Source of the DNA: Nymphaea colorata
Lineage: Eukaryota > Streptophyta > Magnoliopsida > Nymphaeales > Nymphaeaceae
Direction: 5' to 3'
NCBI RefSeq assembly: GCF_008831285.2
Contig: NW_022205282.1
Coordinates: 1-34,792 of the forward strand
Length of the DNA: 34,792 bases
Of the stretch, positions 1 to 9,914 are shown piece by piece (position 1 is the first letter of the stretch; each line of letters begins with the position of its first letter). The position numbers and the translations under genes are program-made. The notes under the pieces were generated by a model. It did no database searches, was not told the DNA's origin, and saw nothing but the letters and a program-made list of their open reading frames with translations.

Positions 1-7
1 CAACCCC
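1..7. repeat. Left telomere remnant (C-strand unit)
   Basis: The window opens with CAACCCC, the reverse complement of GGGGTTG, in register with the GGGGTT array at the other end. Unique sequence (TTTTTAAAC...) follows at once. I infer that the left end is the point of telomere addition and that most of the repeat was trimmed. Seven bases alone could be chance, but the position and register fit a two-ended macronuclear chromosome. Confidence 0.6.
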
Positions 8-259
8 TTTTTAAACTGATTTTTCTACTGATTTTAGAATTTATTGGAAATATAATAAAGAAGATGATGGTTTGCCCTCATTTACTTGTATATAGCATCA
101 AACTACCACCTATCCCCAGAGCATGAATAATTATGAAGAAAAACAGCAAAGTTTAGTCAAATTTATCCAATTTACACATGCATCCAACGCTGAACCTCCA
201 AGCAAAAGCCAATATACACTCAATATGCACTATTATAGGCTGGTTGATGGGATGGATGA
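8..259. other. Left subtelomeric spacer
   Basis: AT-rich, non-coding stretch between the left telomere remnant and the TGA of the aspartyl aminopeptidase gene. It must contain that gene's 3' UTR. No repeat, RNA gene or convincing reading frame was seen. The short open stretch starting at 123 has no support. Confidence 0.6.
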
Positions 260-1671
260 TCACTGTTCGAGCAAATCATGGTTGATCTTCTCGAAGTTCT
301 TGTAGAAACTGACAAACAGGTCCTGGTAGTATGCTCCATCCAACACTCCTCCGGTTTCACGGATGGAATGCATGCCCCACATCGGTGCACCCACGTCCAC
401 GGTCTTGATTCCAGTCTTGCTGGAGACGATGGGACCGATGGTGGTTCCGCAAGGGGAATCGTTCCTTACCACGAATTCTTGAAGAGGGACATGCTCTTTC
501 TCAGCCAGTATCTTGAGGAGGGATCCTGAGACCAAATCGGTCGCGTATCTTTGATTGTAGTTGATCTTGGCGACTATGCCCTGGTTGATGCCGACGGAAT
601 GGGCGGACTGATGCTTCTCGGAATAGTTGGGGTGCACCGCGTGGGCCATATCGGCAGAGATGAGGAAGGAACGCTGGATGGTGCGCTCGAACCCGTCTAC
701 TGGAGCATCAGCAGTAGCTAGCAGTTTGTAGATGCGGTAGAGGGATTGGATCACGATGTTGGAACCTGCACCCTGCGCTGACTCAGAACCGCACTCCTCG
801 TGGTCGAAAAGAGCAGCGATGTTGATAAAACTGCCGGGATTTTCTGTCTGGGTAAGAGCTAGTAGGGCTAAGTCATTAATGGAGTACCGTGGAAAGAGGA
901 GAAGAGGTTGTCGAGTCTGGGAGAACTGATAAAGTCTTCGTTGAGGCCTACAAGTTGAGCGGGGTTGCTGTCGGCGAAGCTCAGATCGAAATCGATGATC
1001 TTTTCACTCTTGACACCGATTTCGCTGGAGATGAGGCGGACAATACCTTCGTTATGCTTGCTGAAGATCTTTCCTTCGTTGTGGAGATGCTTATCCAGAA
1101 TGTCCTTAATCGCCTTTGAGTCAAGCACTGGCTTCATGTGCGTTTCCTTGTTGGGTTAGAATTTGTCTCTCTCTGAGCTGAGATGGATGGCAAGGTTGGG
1201 TATCTTCAGGAGGGGTGATTTCGACCTCCACAGTTTTGAAGTGTACTTTCCTTCCTCTTCGTAGACGACTCGTCCTGCCAAGATGAGGTCCCTATCGAAC
1301 CAGGTATGCCACAATCCTCCTCCGTACGTTGAGACGTGGCACTGGTCGATGCCCTTGTTGGATGCCTTGGAGACGGGATTCAGTTTGAAGCAGGGACTAT
1401 CGGTATGTGCTCCGATGATCTTGAAGCCAGTATTGGCAGGGGAGAAGCTTTCTCCGATCGAGAAGGCGATGATGGTGGTGTAATTCCTGGTAAAGTAATA
1501 CTTCTTTCCGGCTTTGAGTTCCCAGTTCTATATTTCCTTCAGTTCCTGGTAGCCATGCTGCGAGAGGTGGTGAGAGAACCATTCAACTGCGTGGTAGGGG
1601 GAGACTGCGTGGTTGACGAAGGAGAGGAATTTGTGAGCCAGCTAGCGACTGCGAGTCAGGAGTGCCTACAT
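260..1671 (-). CDS. DNPEP: Aspartyl aminopeptidase (M18 family)
   Basis: Zinc metallopeptidase that removes N-terminal Asp/Glu from peptides, normally cytosolic. About 463 aa after removal of one 20-nt intron (868-887), close to the usual 470-480. Family signatures in order: YHAVEWF near the N-terminus, GAHTDSPC (metal-binding His), YGGGLWHTWFDRDL, SPRLDNLFSSF, ALFDHEECGSES (catalytic and metal Glu pair), SADMAHAVHPNY, RNDSPCGTTIGPI and GMHSIRET (C-terminal metal His). The intron joins SSFH to ALLALTQ and restores the family alignment across an apparent frame change. Start: ATG at 1671 gives MEALLTRSRELAHKF, where both TAG codons read as Glu. In LKEIENWELK a TAG falls where human DNPEP has Glu. 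The gene stops at TGA 260-262. Confidence 0.95.
868..887 (-). other. 20-nt intron (aspartyl aminopeptidase)
   Basis: Minus-strand sequence gtactccattaatgacttag. Removal moves the reading frame from ...LFSSFH to ALLALTQTENPGSF..., matching M18 homologues (human has SCFCALQALI at this place). Confidence 0.92.
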
Positions 1672-1867
1672 CAAATATCTTATATCTAAAAATCTTTAAG
1701 CTACAGTATTTAAATTACTTTTTGCAATACGGAGCAAATCGATAAACCATTATCATCAACAACACATAATAACCTTTTGGATTGATTAATATCCATGCCC
1801 CGTATGATATTGATATACTTGTTGGAGATTAATAAATATTACTTTTTCTTTTTATTTTTTATTTTTG

Positions 1868-2257
1868 ATGCTTAAGAAAGACTCTCCCTACTAAGAGGAC
1901 TGGGACAATACCACAGTTATCGTCAAGAGCGATTTTCACGAAACATCAACCTCCTGGACTGGAGGGATATACTCTTAGGAGAATATTCGCTTGCAAAAAA
2001 AAGAGGAAATGATTCGGTTCTATGAGGAGGACCTCGAGCGAAGAAAGAATGAACATATTAAAGCCAAACAAACGAAAGTGCAACGCTGTGGACAGACAAT
2101 AGCGAACTTGAAGTACCTGCTACGACTAGAGGAAGAAAAGAGAACAAAATTGGAATAGATGATCAGAAGGAAAAATAGTGGAGAAGGAATTGATGGGATA
2201 GTTGATGATCGAGAATTTTCACTAAGGATTAGCAACGATTCTGACCTCTTCGACTGA
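1868..2257 (+). CDS. Small charged protein, unknown function
   Basis: 129-aa frame from ATG 1868 to TGA 2255-2257, with three in-frame TAA/TAG codons read as Glu. The product is hydrophilic and mostly helical: after MLKKDSPYEEDWD comes a Lys/Glu/Arg-rich middle (KKEEMIRFYEEDLERRKNEH) with coiled-coil character and an acidic C-terminus ending SDLFD. No family recognised. The AT-rich leader (poly-T before the ATG) and the convincing charge pattern support it as a gene. It lies 110 bp upstream of the M16C peptidase gene on the same strand. The minus-strand frame across the same bases is a shadow. Confidence 0.65.
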
Positions 2258-2367
2258 AACAGTGTCCTTTTTCTATTTGATAAGCCATACTCTTCATCCT
2301 TATCATATCTATTCCCTATTGTCCTTTTATCCATTTTAATTAAGATAAATCATTCATAATCTATCCC

Positions 2368-5227
2368 ATGCTGGTCCCAGCCATCACAAGGCAAATCTTA
2401 TACCGCTTCTCATCGCAAGGCCCTGCCTCGTCTCCTCACTTCGCCCTCCTCTCATCCATCTAATCCCGCGACCTGAAAGCAAAGCTCCACCAATACACTC
2501 ACAAGGGCACCAATGCCAGGGTCTACCATTTCCAAAACTCCGACCCATAAAACGCGTTCGCCTCTGTCGTGAAGACATACGTGCTTAACGACACTGGCTG
2601 TCCCCACATCTTGTAGCACTTGGCCACCTGCGGTAGCTAAAAGTATCCAGTTAGAGACCCCTTCTTCAACATGCTTCGCCGCTCAGTCAATACCTACATG
2701 AACGCATGGACTGGCGACGACTTCACCAGCTACCCCTTCTCGTCAGCTAACCCTGCAGACTGGCGCAACCTTTACCGAGTCTACCTGGACATGAGTCTCA
2801 AGGCATCTCTCCATGAGCTTGATTTCAGACAAGAAGGATGGAGGTTCGAGCTTGACAGTGAGGGAAAGAGAGAACTCAAGGGAATCGTCTTGAATTAGAT
2901 GAAAGGAGCATATCAAGACTCTGACCGGCAGCTCATGAAATAGATAAACCTTGAGCTCTTCAAGGACACTCCTTACGTGTATGATTCAGGAGGAAGACCC
3001 AGGGACATCGTCAACTTGTAGTACTCTGAGCTGAAGAAGATGTATGAGTACTATTACCATCCTTCCAATATGGCCTTCTACTTCTATGGAAACAACAGCA
3101 TTGAAGAATCCCTGGAGTATCTCCACAAAGAATACCTGGCGAAATACGATAATCAAACCCCAAGGTATAATAACGTCAACCTTACTCCTTCTCCTTCTCA
3201 GCAACGTCACAAGACAATCATATCTAATACTGCCTAATCGAACAATATTTCGATCAATTACCTCGTAGGACTGAGTGATAACCTTGCTCCTCTTGACGCC
3301 ATGTGCATTAGAGTGCTATCCTACCTTCTTCTGTAAAAAAGCAACGCAAAACTATACCAAAAGTTCATCTAATCAGGAACAGCTCAAAATATAGGCTTTT
3401 CTGGCTTCAACGAGGCCAAAATGTCCACTTCACTTTTACACTCAAGGGCATCTTCCCAGAATACACTAGCGATGTGTTCGAAGAGTAGTTTAGGGCGGTT
3501 CTTCAGGAAATGATCGAGAAGGGTATTTAGCCATAGAGGCTGAAGGAGTTCGCTCATCAGTACTAAGTAAACCTTCTGACTCCTCGCGAAAATAACGGCA
3601 CCAGGATTCTGTAATAGACCATGAACTTGATGAACCACCGTCTCAATTTTGACCTTTTCCTTAATCCCCGTCCCTACCTCGAGCAGGCCATCACCAAGCT
3701 TCAATAACCCTAGTTCCTGACTGCCTTCCTGAACAAGTTCTTCCTGCAGAATAAGAACATGGTAGTAGTTCGGCAGATGATGGCATAGACATAAATCGCA
3801 TAGCAGCCTATTGAATCCCGCGTCCAAATGGACGACAAGGTGATCAAGGAGCAGCAGGAGCAATTACAGCAGAGACAGAATCAAAAATCAAATCCTGATG
3901 TCCTGCCCATGCTCAAGATGGAGGATATCACCCAACCTATCAGAAAGGAGCCAGTGATTGTAGCCCTGCAAAGAAGCGCAGGCAAGTTATACGAGCAATA
4001 CCACATCAAGATCAAAGAGGATATCAACTTCTACAGGTTGGTCTTCAATTTCGACACGGTGGATTCTCATTTCCTCAGAACGATCACCCTCTGGATCCAT
4101 AGTATCAACAGGATCATCTCCACCAAAAATTACACATACAATCAACTCACAGCATAGCTGGCCAACCACACAGCAGGATTCAACGTCTTTCATTCTGTCG
4201 GTTAGAAGGAGGATTTTAACCTCGTCTTTTAATTCTCCTGTCTTAAGAAAAACGTAAGCAAGGCTTTCTCTTTACTGTAGGAAATGTTATCCTGCCCTCA
4301 ATTCTAGAAAGAGCATACCTTGAATGCGTTCAAGGCTTTCAATAACGAAGCAACTGAAGGATTGATCGAAAACCCCATGAATTAATGCCTGAGTGAAGCT
4401 GCTGGGCAGTTGAGCAGGACAGGAGCGATCCTCAACACTTATCAGCGGGTAATTGTTATATAACGTAGATCAAATAGAGTCTTTCCCTGATCAAGGAGGA
4501 GAGAATATAAGATTTCTATCAAGTTTCACTCCAGTTGACCAAGTGCAGCACCATCAGACTAATCGAGCACTCCAACTAAAAGAGCATAGCTACGCCAATC
4601 CTCATCCACTCCCTCCTCAAGGGCAAGGCGTAAAAATTGAGTCCCTTCGAGTTCAATCCTCGTTTAACTCCCAAAGCAGTCGTCTATAACTATATGGTCA
4701 ATTTCTGTGCACAGCAGTACAAGGCACCTAAACATCTTTCGAAGTAGCATGCGCATATCAATCTTTTGCTAGAGCTGCTGCAGCAAGATTACCTGCATCC
4801 GCTAATTCGTGAAAAAGGAGGGGCTTACGGCACTGGTGCAAGAATAAGAAACAATGGCACTATTTCCCTCTCTTCATACCTCGACCCAAATCCAGTTGCT
4901 ACTTTCTAAGTCTTCGACAACAGTATCAACGATTTGCTTGCCAAGGATAGCATCTCTGAGCTGAACTTGCTGTAAGCAAAGATCAAGCAGTTCGGTGAGG
5001 TTGACCGAGTGAAAATTCCCCAAAACTAAGGAGTCAGCCAAATCCTGAAGGGATACACAAAGGAGGAATACGATGGGTTCAGAGAGGCGCTGAAAAATGC
5101 CAGCTTCAAGGATATTGTGGAAACTGGCAGAGCATATTTGACCAATACTGCTAAGAGTAGATGTCTATTCGGCAAGGCTTGTCCTGAAGGATTCTAAGAG
5201 GAAAAATTGAAAGATTTTTTACTGTGA
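2368..5227 (+). CDS. Presequence protease-like M16C metallopeptidase
   Basis: Homologue of human PITRM1, Arabidopsis PreP and yeast Cym1, which degrade targeting peptides in mitochondria or chloroplasts. About 946 aa. The N-terminus (MLVPAITRQILYRFSSQ) is Arg/Ser-rich without acids, as in a mitochondrial presequence. The inverted zinc motif HxxEH is HILEH at 2605-2619, with the catalytic Glu encoded by TAG (2614-2616). The third zinc ligand in VLNEMKGAY, 97 residues on, is also TAG (2896-2898). Later signatures: YHPSNMAFYFYGN, LYQKFIESG, and C-terminal IREKGGAYGTGARIRNNG with the substrate-binding Tyr/Arg. One 20-nt intron (4449-4468) is supported by alignment. A second frame change near 3417-3423 is not explained by any 20-nt intron: the sequence behaves as if one A is missing from an AAAA run between GFNEAK and VHFTFTLKGI. 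Confidence 0.93.
4449..4468 (+). other. 20-nt intron (M16C peptidase)
   Basis: gtaattgttatataacgtag. It sits between ...NTYQR and IKESLSLI.... Removal changes frame so that the conserved C-terminal half of the peptidase follows. Confidence 0.92.
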
Positions 5228-5346
5228 TTCACATATAAACTCTATTCCATCATACCTTCAAGTATTCCACCATATATTTATCTCGGTTATGCATTAACGT
5301 GGTGTTTGGATAAGTTGAAGGCAAGATATGATATGATGAATGGGGA

Positions 5347-6088
5347 TCACTTTTCCTTCTTGGCACTGCCCTTCCCGTCGCATTTCACCTTGAATCGCAT
5401 TGTGGTCAGCTCCACCACCACCTCTGCCAGATCCTCATCGCGTTACTCGTCTTCTTCCTCCTCCTATTCCTCACCCTCGTCCAACTCCTAAACCGAAACG
5501 ATCTCCACCAGCTTTTTGCCGAATTTTTGGCACATCTACTCGCCCTGGGCGATGCCCTCCCTAATGGCGCTCAACTCCGCATCCTCTTCCTGTGTAACTC
5601 CATAAATACCTTGTGTGCCTTCCAGACGATTTCGTCAATCACGATGTTGTCGCCGCCCGCTGTCAGGATCGAGTCGATGAGCGATCCGACAGCCTTAGTG
5701 TAGTGGACTGCGAGGGTGATCTCATAGGTGACGATAAAGGCTGCATTTCTACTGGAGTACACGAGAAGGTTTGCACTTTGCGGATATTGTGATACTTTGG
5801 CTCGACTTCAAACTCCGAGACCTCCATGAGTTCTCCGCAGGCCTGCTTCTCTTCCTTGGTTGCGTACTTCTTGCAATATTCAGTGGAGATGCGTTTGATG
5901 TCCTCGATGATTTCCTCAGCTTCTGCGATGCATAGTCTGAGTGATTTTCCCTCCAGTGCAAGAGTGAGTCCAACCTCGACATAGTTGTCGGCTTGGTCGA
6001 GTTCGTGTTCGGTGATATAGGTGAGGGTGAGTTCTTCAGCCCTGATGCAGGAGAGGATGGCGAGTAGGAGTAAGAGTAGGCGATTCAT
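5347..6088 (-). CDS. Secreted or ER-lumenal acidic protein, unknown family
   Basis: 233 aa after removing two 20-nt introns. It starts with a clear signal peptide (MNRLLLLLLAILSCIRA) and continues with a helical region containing four cysteines (CIAEAEEIIEDI, YCKKY, QACGEL and MCQKF further on). It ends with a very acidic stretch built from GAG/GAA/TAG/TAA codons, then MRFKVKCDGKG and a lysine tail KKEK before TGA 5347-5349. ATG 6088 is chosen because it places the hydrophobic segment at the N-terminus; an in-frame ATG at 6133 would add 15 residues ahead of it. No family recognised. It shares a 155-bp divergent promoter region with the PP6 gene and is convergent with the peptidase gene. Confidence 0.8.
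5590..5609 (-). other. 20-nt intron (secreted acidic protein, second)
   Basis: Minus-strand gtatttatggagttacacag. It joins ...EIVWKAHK to EEDAELSAIREG. Without splicing, the upstream frame ends at a TGA 18 bases beyond the intron and the acidic C-terminus is lost. Confidence 0.88.
5741..5760 (-). other. 20-nt intron (secreted acidic protein, first)
   Basis: Minus-strand gtactccagtagaaatgcag. It joins ...RKVQTFS to SFIVTYEITLAVHYTKA, linking two coding frames. Confidence 0.88.
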
Positions 6089-6243
6089 CCAATAATTTAA
6101 TTCGGATCGTACTGGATATTGCTGTCCTCCCATTTCAATTTTCTGCAGCCGCGCTGGATTTGGCTCTGCTGGGGTGCGGATGGCTGGGGAGTTACTCCGG
6201 TAGTTATTTGATTGGTGGGTGGTTGGGGTTATATTGTTTTATC

Positions 6244-7152
6244 ATGAGCGTTGAGTCCTGGTATGAGTCCGCTTTGGCCTGCAAGCCTATCACCGAATCA
6301 TCTGTGCGTGCCCTCTGCAACTTGGTGAAGGGCGTCTTGGCGTAAGAATCAAACATCGTGAGCGTGGACTCTCCGGTGAACATTGCGGGGGACATCCACG
6401 GTCAATTCTACGACGTGAAGAACCTGATCGCGAAGGGGGGCGGTCTGCCGGACAACAAGTTCATCTTCATCGGCGATTTCGTGGACCGCGGCTACAACTC
6501 CGTCGAGACCATCACCCTCCTCTTCTGCCTCAAGGTCAAATACCCCGACCGCGTCTACCTGCTCCGCGGCAACCACGAGTCCCGCAACATCACCATGATG
6601 TACGGCTTCCTCGATGAAATCAACAAAAAATACGGCAACTCCAATTGCTGGAAGTACTTCTACGAGACCTTTGACTTTTTACCACTCGGGGCCATAGTCA
6701 ATGGAAACATACTCTGCGTCCACGGAGGACTCTCGCCCGACCTGCCCACGATCGACCAGATGAGACTGCTCGACAGGAAGCAGGAGATCCCGAACGAGGG
6801 TCCTTTGGCGGACCTGATGTGGTCTGACCCTGAGAACATCGAGGCGTGGCGTCGAAACTCGCGCGGAGCTGGGTGGATTTTCGGTCACAAGGTGGTGGAC
6901 CACTTCAACTTGCTCAACGACCTTTCGCTGATCGTGAGGGCGCACCAGTTGGTGCAGGAGGGGTACATATACTGGTTCAACGAGCAGTTGGTGACTCTGT
7001 GGTCGGCGCCCAACTACTGCTACCGCATGAACAACAAGGCCGCCCTGCTGCACCTCGACGAGAACGCCAATCGAAACTTCATCATCTTCGAGACTGTCCC
7101 CGAGAGTTCCCAGAGCAAGAACTACAGAACCCTTATGCCCTATTTCCTGTGA
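6244..7152 (+). CDS. PPP6C: PP6-type protein Ser/Thr phosphatase catalytic subunit
   Basis: 302 aa, intronless. All PPP-family metal and catalytic motifs are present: GDIHGQFYD, GDFVDRGYNS, RGNHESRNIT, HGGLSPDLPTIDQ, RGAGWIFG, RAHQLVQEG and WSAPNYCYR. The C-terminus MPYFL keeps the methylatable Leu of the PP2A/PP4/PP6 group, and the ending and length are closest to PP6. The start at ATG 6244 gives MSVESWYESALACKP, matching the PP6/PP4 N-terminus. Just after it an in-frame TAA falls in LAEESN-type context (VLA-TAA-ESNIV), where PP4 and PP6 have Glu. The upstream in-frame ATG at 6160 would add a Gly/Leu-rich leader unlike the family and is rejected. These enzymes act with SAPS or other regulatory subunits in cell-cycle and stress signalling. 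Confidence 0.95.
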
Positions 7153-7200
7153 TTCCCCACCCTCATTTTTAAAATCAGATAAAATTAATACTAAAGCCGC

Positions 7201-7770
7201 ATGATTCGGCAGCAAATGGCAAGGAATTCCCCGCCTCCTCACCATAGGACTCATGGGGATCTGTCCCCCGCTGGTCGCTGCGTGGGAAAAGGGACGCGCT
7301 CTCCTCTAAGTACTGTCCCTGGGAAGGTTAGCGCAAGTCAGTCGCGATCAAAATCTAGGGGGAAGGGTAAAAAGAAACAGCCTCTGGGGGTGATGGAAAG
7401 AAATATATACCAAAACCTGGACTACTACAAATCGCTGCAAAACGGGAGGACGAGGGAACGGCCGACTGAGGAGGAGGTCCATTTCGGTTTATTTCCGAGT
7501 GAGGAGGAGCTGCAGTCGAAGCCTGAGCTGAGTCACAAGACTCAAAAATTATATGAGAAAGTGAAACGGTAGCGCAACCTGTCTCCCAACGTCTTCGAGA
7601 GGCTGCAAGCTGACGAGGAGCACCGATCGCGGTCCAAATTGATATCGATTATCAACCGGATCAGGGAGGTAACGCCTAAGAAAAAGATCACCAGGCAGGA
7701 TTTGGAATTGTTCTCCACGCCAAAGGAAATGAAGTATTTTACGAAGGCACTGAACCTGAGAACGGAATGA
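7201..7770 (+). CDS. Basic Ser/Arg/Lys-rich protein, unknown
   Basis: 189 aa from ATG 7201 to TGA 7768-7770, 48 bp after the phosphatase gene. The N-terminal third is disordered and basic (SQSRSKSRGKGKKKQ, a nuclear-localisation-like cluster). It is followed by a charged helical part (NIYQNLDYYKSLQNGRTRER) and a C-terminal region with VTPKKKITRQDLELFS and ALNLRTE. One in-frame TAG (7570-7572) is read as Glu. No family recognised. It may be nuclear or RNA/chromatin-associated, but that rests only on composition. Confidence 0.75.
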
Positions 7771-7964
7771 GGGCATTTTTATGATGAGCTTGTTGTTAAA
7801 GTTTATCACATATTTACACCATCGATATTAATGTATTAATCATCTTCCCTATCATACCTCCACATTTATTCAACCAAAATAATACTTCCCCAAATATGCC
7901 CTGCATTATTTTACTGTTATCCGTCTAGGTTAATAAATGGCCACAACGTATGCTCATATTATTA

Positions 7965-9051
7965 ATGTTATAATCTGCATCCCTGATGCTATTTTTCAAA
8001 ATATTCGTGTGCTCCTTCTACGGGCTGGTCTCCATCGCCCAAACCCTCAACTCCCGCTTCCTCTTCAAGAACCTCCAGTTCGACTTCTACTCCTCGGTAC
8101 CTCTCAAACGACCCAGGTCTTTCTCCTGCAACGAGTGGTGATCATCTTCACCAACTGGCACATGGGCCGCCGCACCTTCATGCCCTGGAAATAACTCTGC
8201 TACATCATACCCTACGCAGTCATCATGTGCACCATCAACATCCTGAGTAGCTACTGCGTTACCATCATGCCCCTTGCGGCCTTCATGGCTTTTAAAAAAT
8301 TCGTAGTCTTCTTCGTCCTGGTGGTGGGGATCCTCATGAACCTGCCTAACAATTTCAACCGCATCCACTACGCCTGCATCGTGGGTATCGTGATCGGGGG
8401 TATGATGATCGGGGAGCGTGACATCTTCCGTGGGTAGATAATCGGGTACATCTCCTCGCTGGTCTACACTCTCTTCTAGGCGTTATCGCTGCAATACTCG
8501 CTGCACCTCTACGAGAAGAGAGGGATCGGGCCCCAAGGTAACTCCCTGGTAAAATAGCTAGATCTCATGGTGGCGAACTCCATCATCAGTCTCCCCTACT
8601 ACCTGGGGTTCCTCCTCTGGGAAAAGGAATATGAGGGAATGATCAAGTACTTCTCCCAGCCCACGCATCCGCTCCTCCTCTTCAGCCTCCTCTTCGCCAT
8701 CGTCCTCGCCTTCTCCTCCGAATACACAGGTACCTCCTATCGCACTCAGCCAATACAATCAGTATGAAAATTTCGCCGTTCGAGAAGGCTTCAGTTTCTA
8801 ACATAAAGGACTTGGTGCTGACAATAATATCGATAAAATATTTCCAGGACTTCGTTTTGACTTCTTTTTCATAGATCGGCATTTTCTTCTGTCTTTCGGC
8901 CTCGGTGATCTTCTCCTTCACGCTGATCGAAAAGAGCGAGAAGGAGGATCTCAACGACGAGCGTTACCACGAGATCGGTCACGAGGTGGACCACCACGGG
9001 GGGTTCTAAGTCGACGGGGATAGCGAGCACAGGCCTGTCCTTTCCGAATGA
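7965..9051 (+). CDS. Nucleotide-sugar transporter-like protein (SLC35/DMT superfamily)
   Basis: 348 aa after two 20-nt introns, with about eight to ten hydrophobic segments. The MPLAAFMAFKKFVVFF segment resembles the LPMFTVLRKF region of GDP-mannose/UDP-sugar transporters. Further helices include YACIVGIVIGGMMI, GYISSLVYTLFEAL, PLLLFSLLFAIVLAFSSEY, and, after the second intron, SVSNIKDLVLTIISIKYF plus IGIFFCLSASVIFSFTLIE. The C-terminus is hydrophilic and His/Asp-rich (HEVDHHGGFEVDGDSEHRP). Such proteins exchange nucleotide sugars for nucleoside monophosphates across Golgi or ER membranes. The substrate cannot be read from sequence. The start is uncertain: ATG 7965 (used) or ATG 7986, which begins directly with the first helix (MLFFKIFVCSFYGLVS). 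Confidence 0.85.
8097..8116 (+). other. 20-nt intron (sugar transporter, first)
   Basis: gtacctctcaaacgacccag. It joins ...NLQFDFYSS to VFLLQRVVIIFTNWH. Confidence 0.9.
8730..8749 (+). other. 20-nt intron (sugar transporter, second)
   Basis: gtacctcctatcgcactcag. It joins ...LAFSSEYT to ANTISMKISPFEKAS. If retained, the frame ends at a TGA a few codons on and the last transmembrane helices are lost. Confidence 0.9.
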
Positions 9052-9197
9052 TGATATGTGATACTCGATTCCTGCGCCTCTTTCCCTATATGATTATGCC
9101 AGGGTATCCATCCCTGACCGTATCCTTAAATGCATGCGTAAAATGACAGTTGGGGAGGAATGATAGAAGGGGGTGGTTAGTGATGTCGATTATGGTA

Positions 9198-9737
9198 TCA
9201 AAAATAGTAGGCTCCGGGGGAACTGAGTGAGGTTCTGGACACTCGTATTTTCTTAACTCTAAATTCCTTTATATCTCCAGCGCTGGAGTCCTCGCTTTCC
9301 CTCAGGTCTGAGACCTATACCTGGCAGTAGTTGCGGGCTCTCGGTTCGGTGGCTATGGATTCTGACCGGGCGAGTCCCTTGTCGGTCAGGCTGATCCTAT
9401 CTCTGTTTTACTTGTTGCCCATTATTTCTTCCATAAATTTGCAGCTCCTGTTCTTTTTTACGGGTTGCAGGAAAGTGGGCGCGGAGAGTATCTTGTGGTT
9501 GTTCTAGAGGGTGCGTTTAAATTGGTGGATTTTTATTTTTTATGCCGCTGGGATTAGCAACTATTCCACGCTTTAGATCATCACCGGGACTACAGACTCC
9601 AGGGTGGTACGCTGCCGAGGCTAGACTGGCCTCGGCTCGGGAGGACTCACGATTAGGATGGGCTACGGCTACGGCGGGGGAGGAGGGGAGGGAGGGGCTT
9701 ATTGTTGGGGCTGTATTTCAGAAGGTGTACTTCCCAT
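9198..9737 (-). CDS. Disordered Pro/Glu-rich protein, unknown
   Basis: 179 aa from ATG 9737 to TGA 9198-9200, not open under the standard code. The N-terminus is Pro/Glu/Gln-rich (PQQEAPPSPPPPPEPEP). The middle may be helical (VPVMIESVEELLIPAAEKIK), and the C-terminus is charged (SSAGDIKEFRVKKIRVSR) and ends in PGAYYF. Seven or more TAA/TAG codons are read as Glu. A GTA...GAG stretch of 20 nt inside it could be spliced in principle, but it lacks the usual pyrimidine-CAG/TAG end and its removal gives a less protein-like tail. No family recognised. It is convergent with the sugar transporter gene and divergent from the YIPF6 gene (177-bp shared upstream region). Confidence 0.65.
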
Positions 9738-9914
9738 GGAAATATAAACAATAATAGAAGGCAAATATTAATCTCCAAAAATGAAAAGCGATGCAATTAT
9801 TCACCGTTTTTCTTTCGAAGCAATTACAGACCCGCTGCGCCGTCGCCTGCAAAAACACAGTGCGGATTTGGCGTGATTTTGATAAGTCAATGCTAATAAT
9901 TTGAATTATAGCGG

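Noticed and set aside
868-887. Apparent frameshift in the aspartyl aminopeptidase gene
   Set aside because: First read as a missing base; it is fully explained by a 20-nt intron that restores the family alignment. The same applies to the other frame changes except the one at 3417-3423.
2020-2334. 104-codon minus-strand frame
   Set aside because: Antisense shadow of the 1868-2257 gene; Ser/Phe-rich composition arises from the reverse of Glu/Lys/Arg codons.
9315-9334. GTA...GAG 20-mer inside the 9198-9737 gene as an intron
   Set aside because: It ends GAG instead of CAG/TAG, and splicing would replace a clean C-terminus with an unlikely read-through into the neighbouring gene's antisense.
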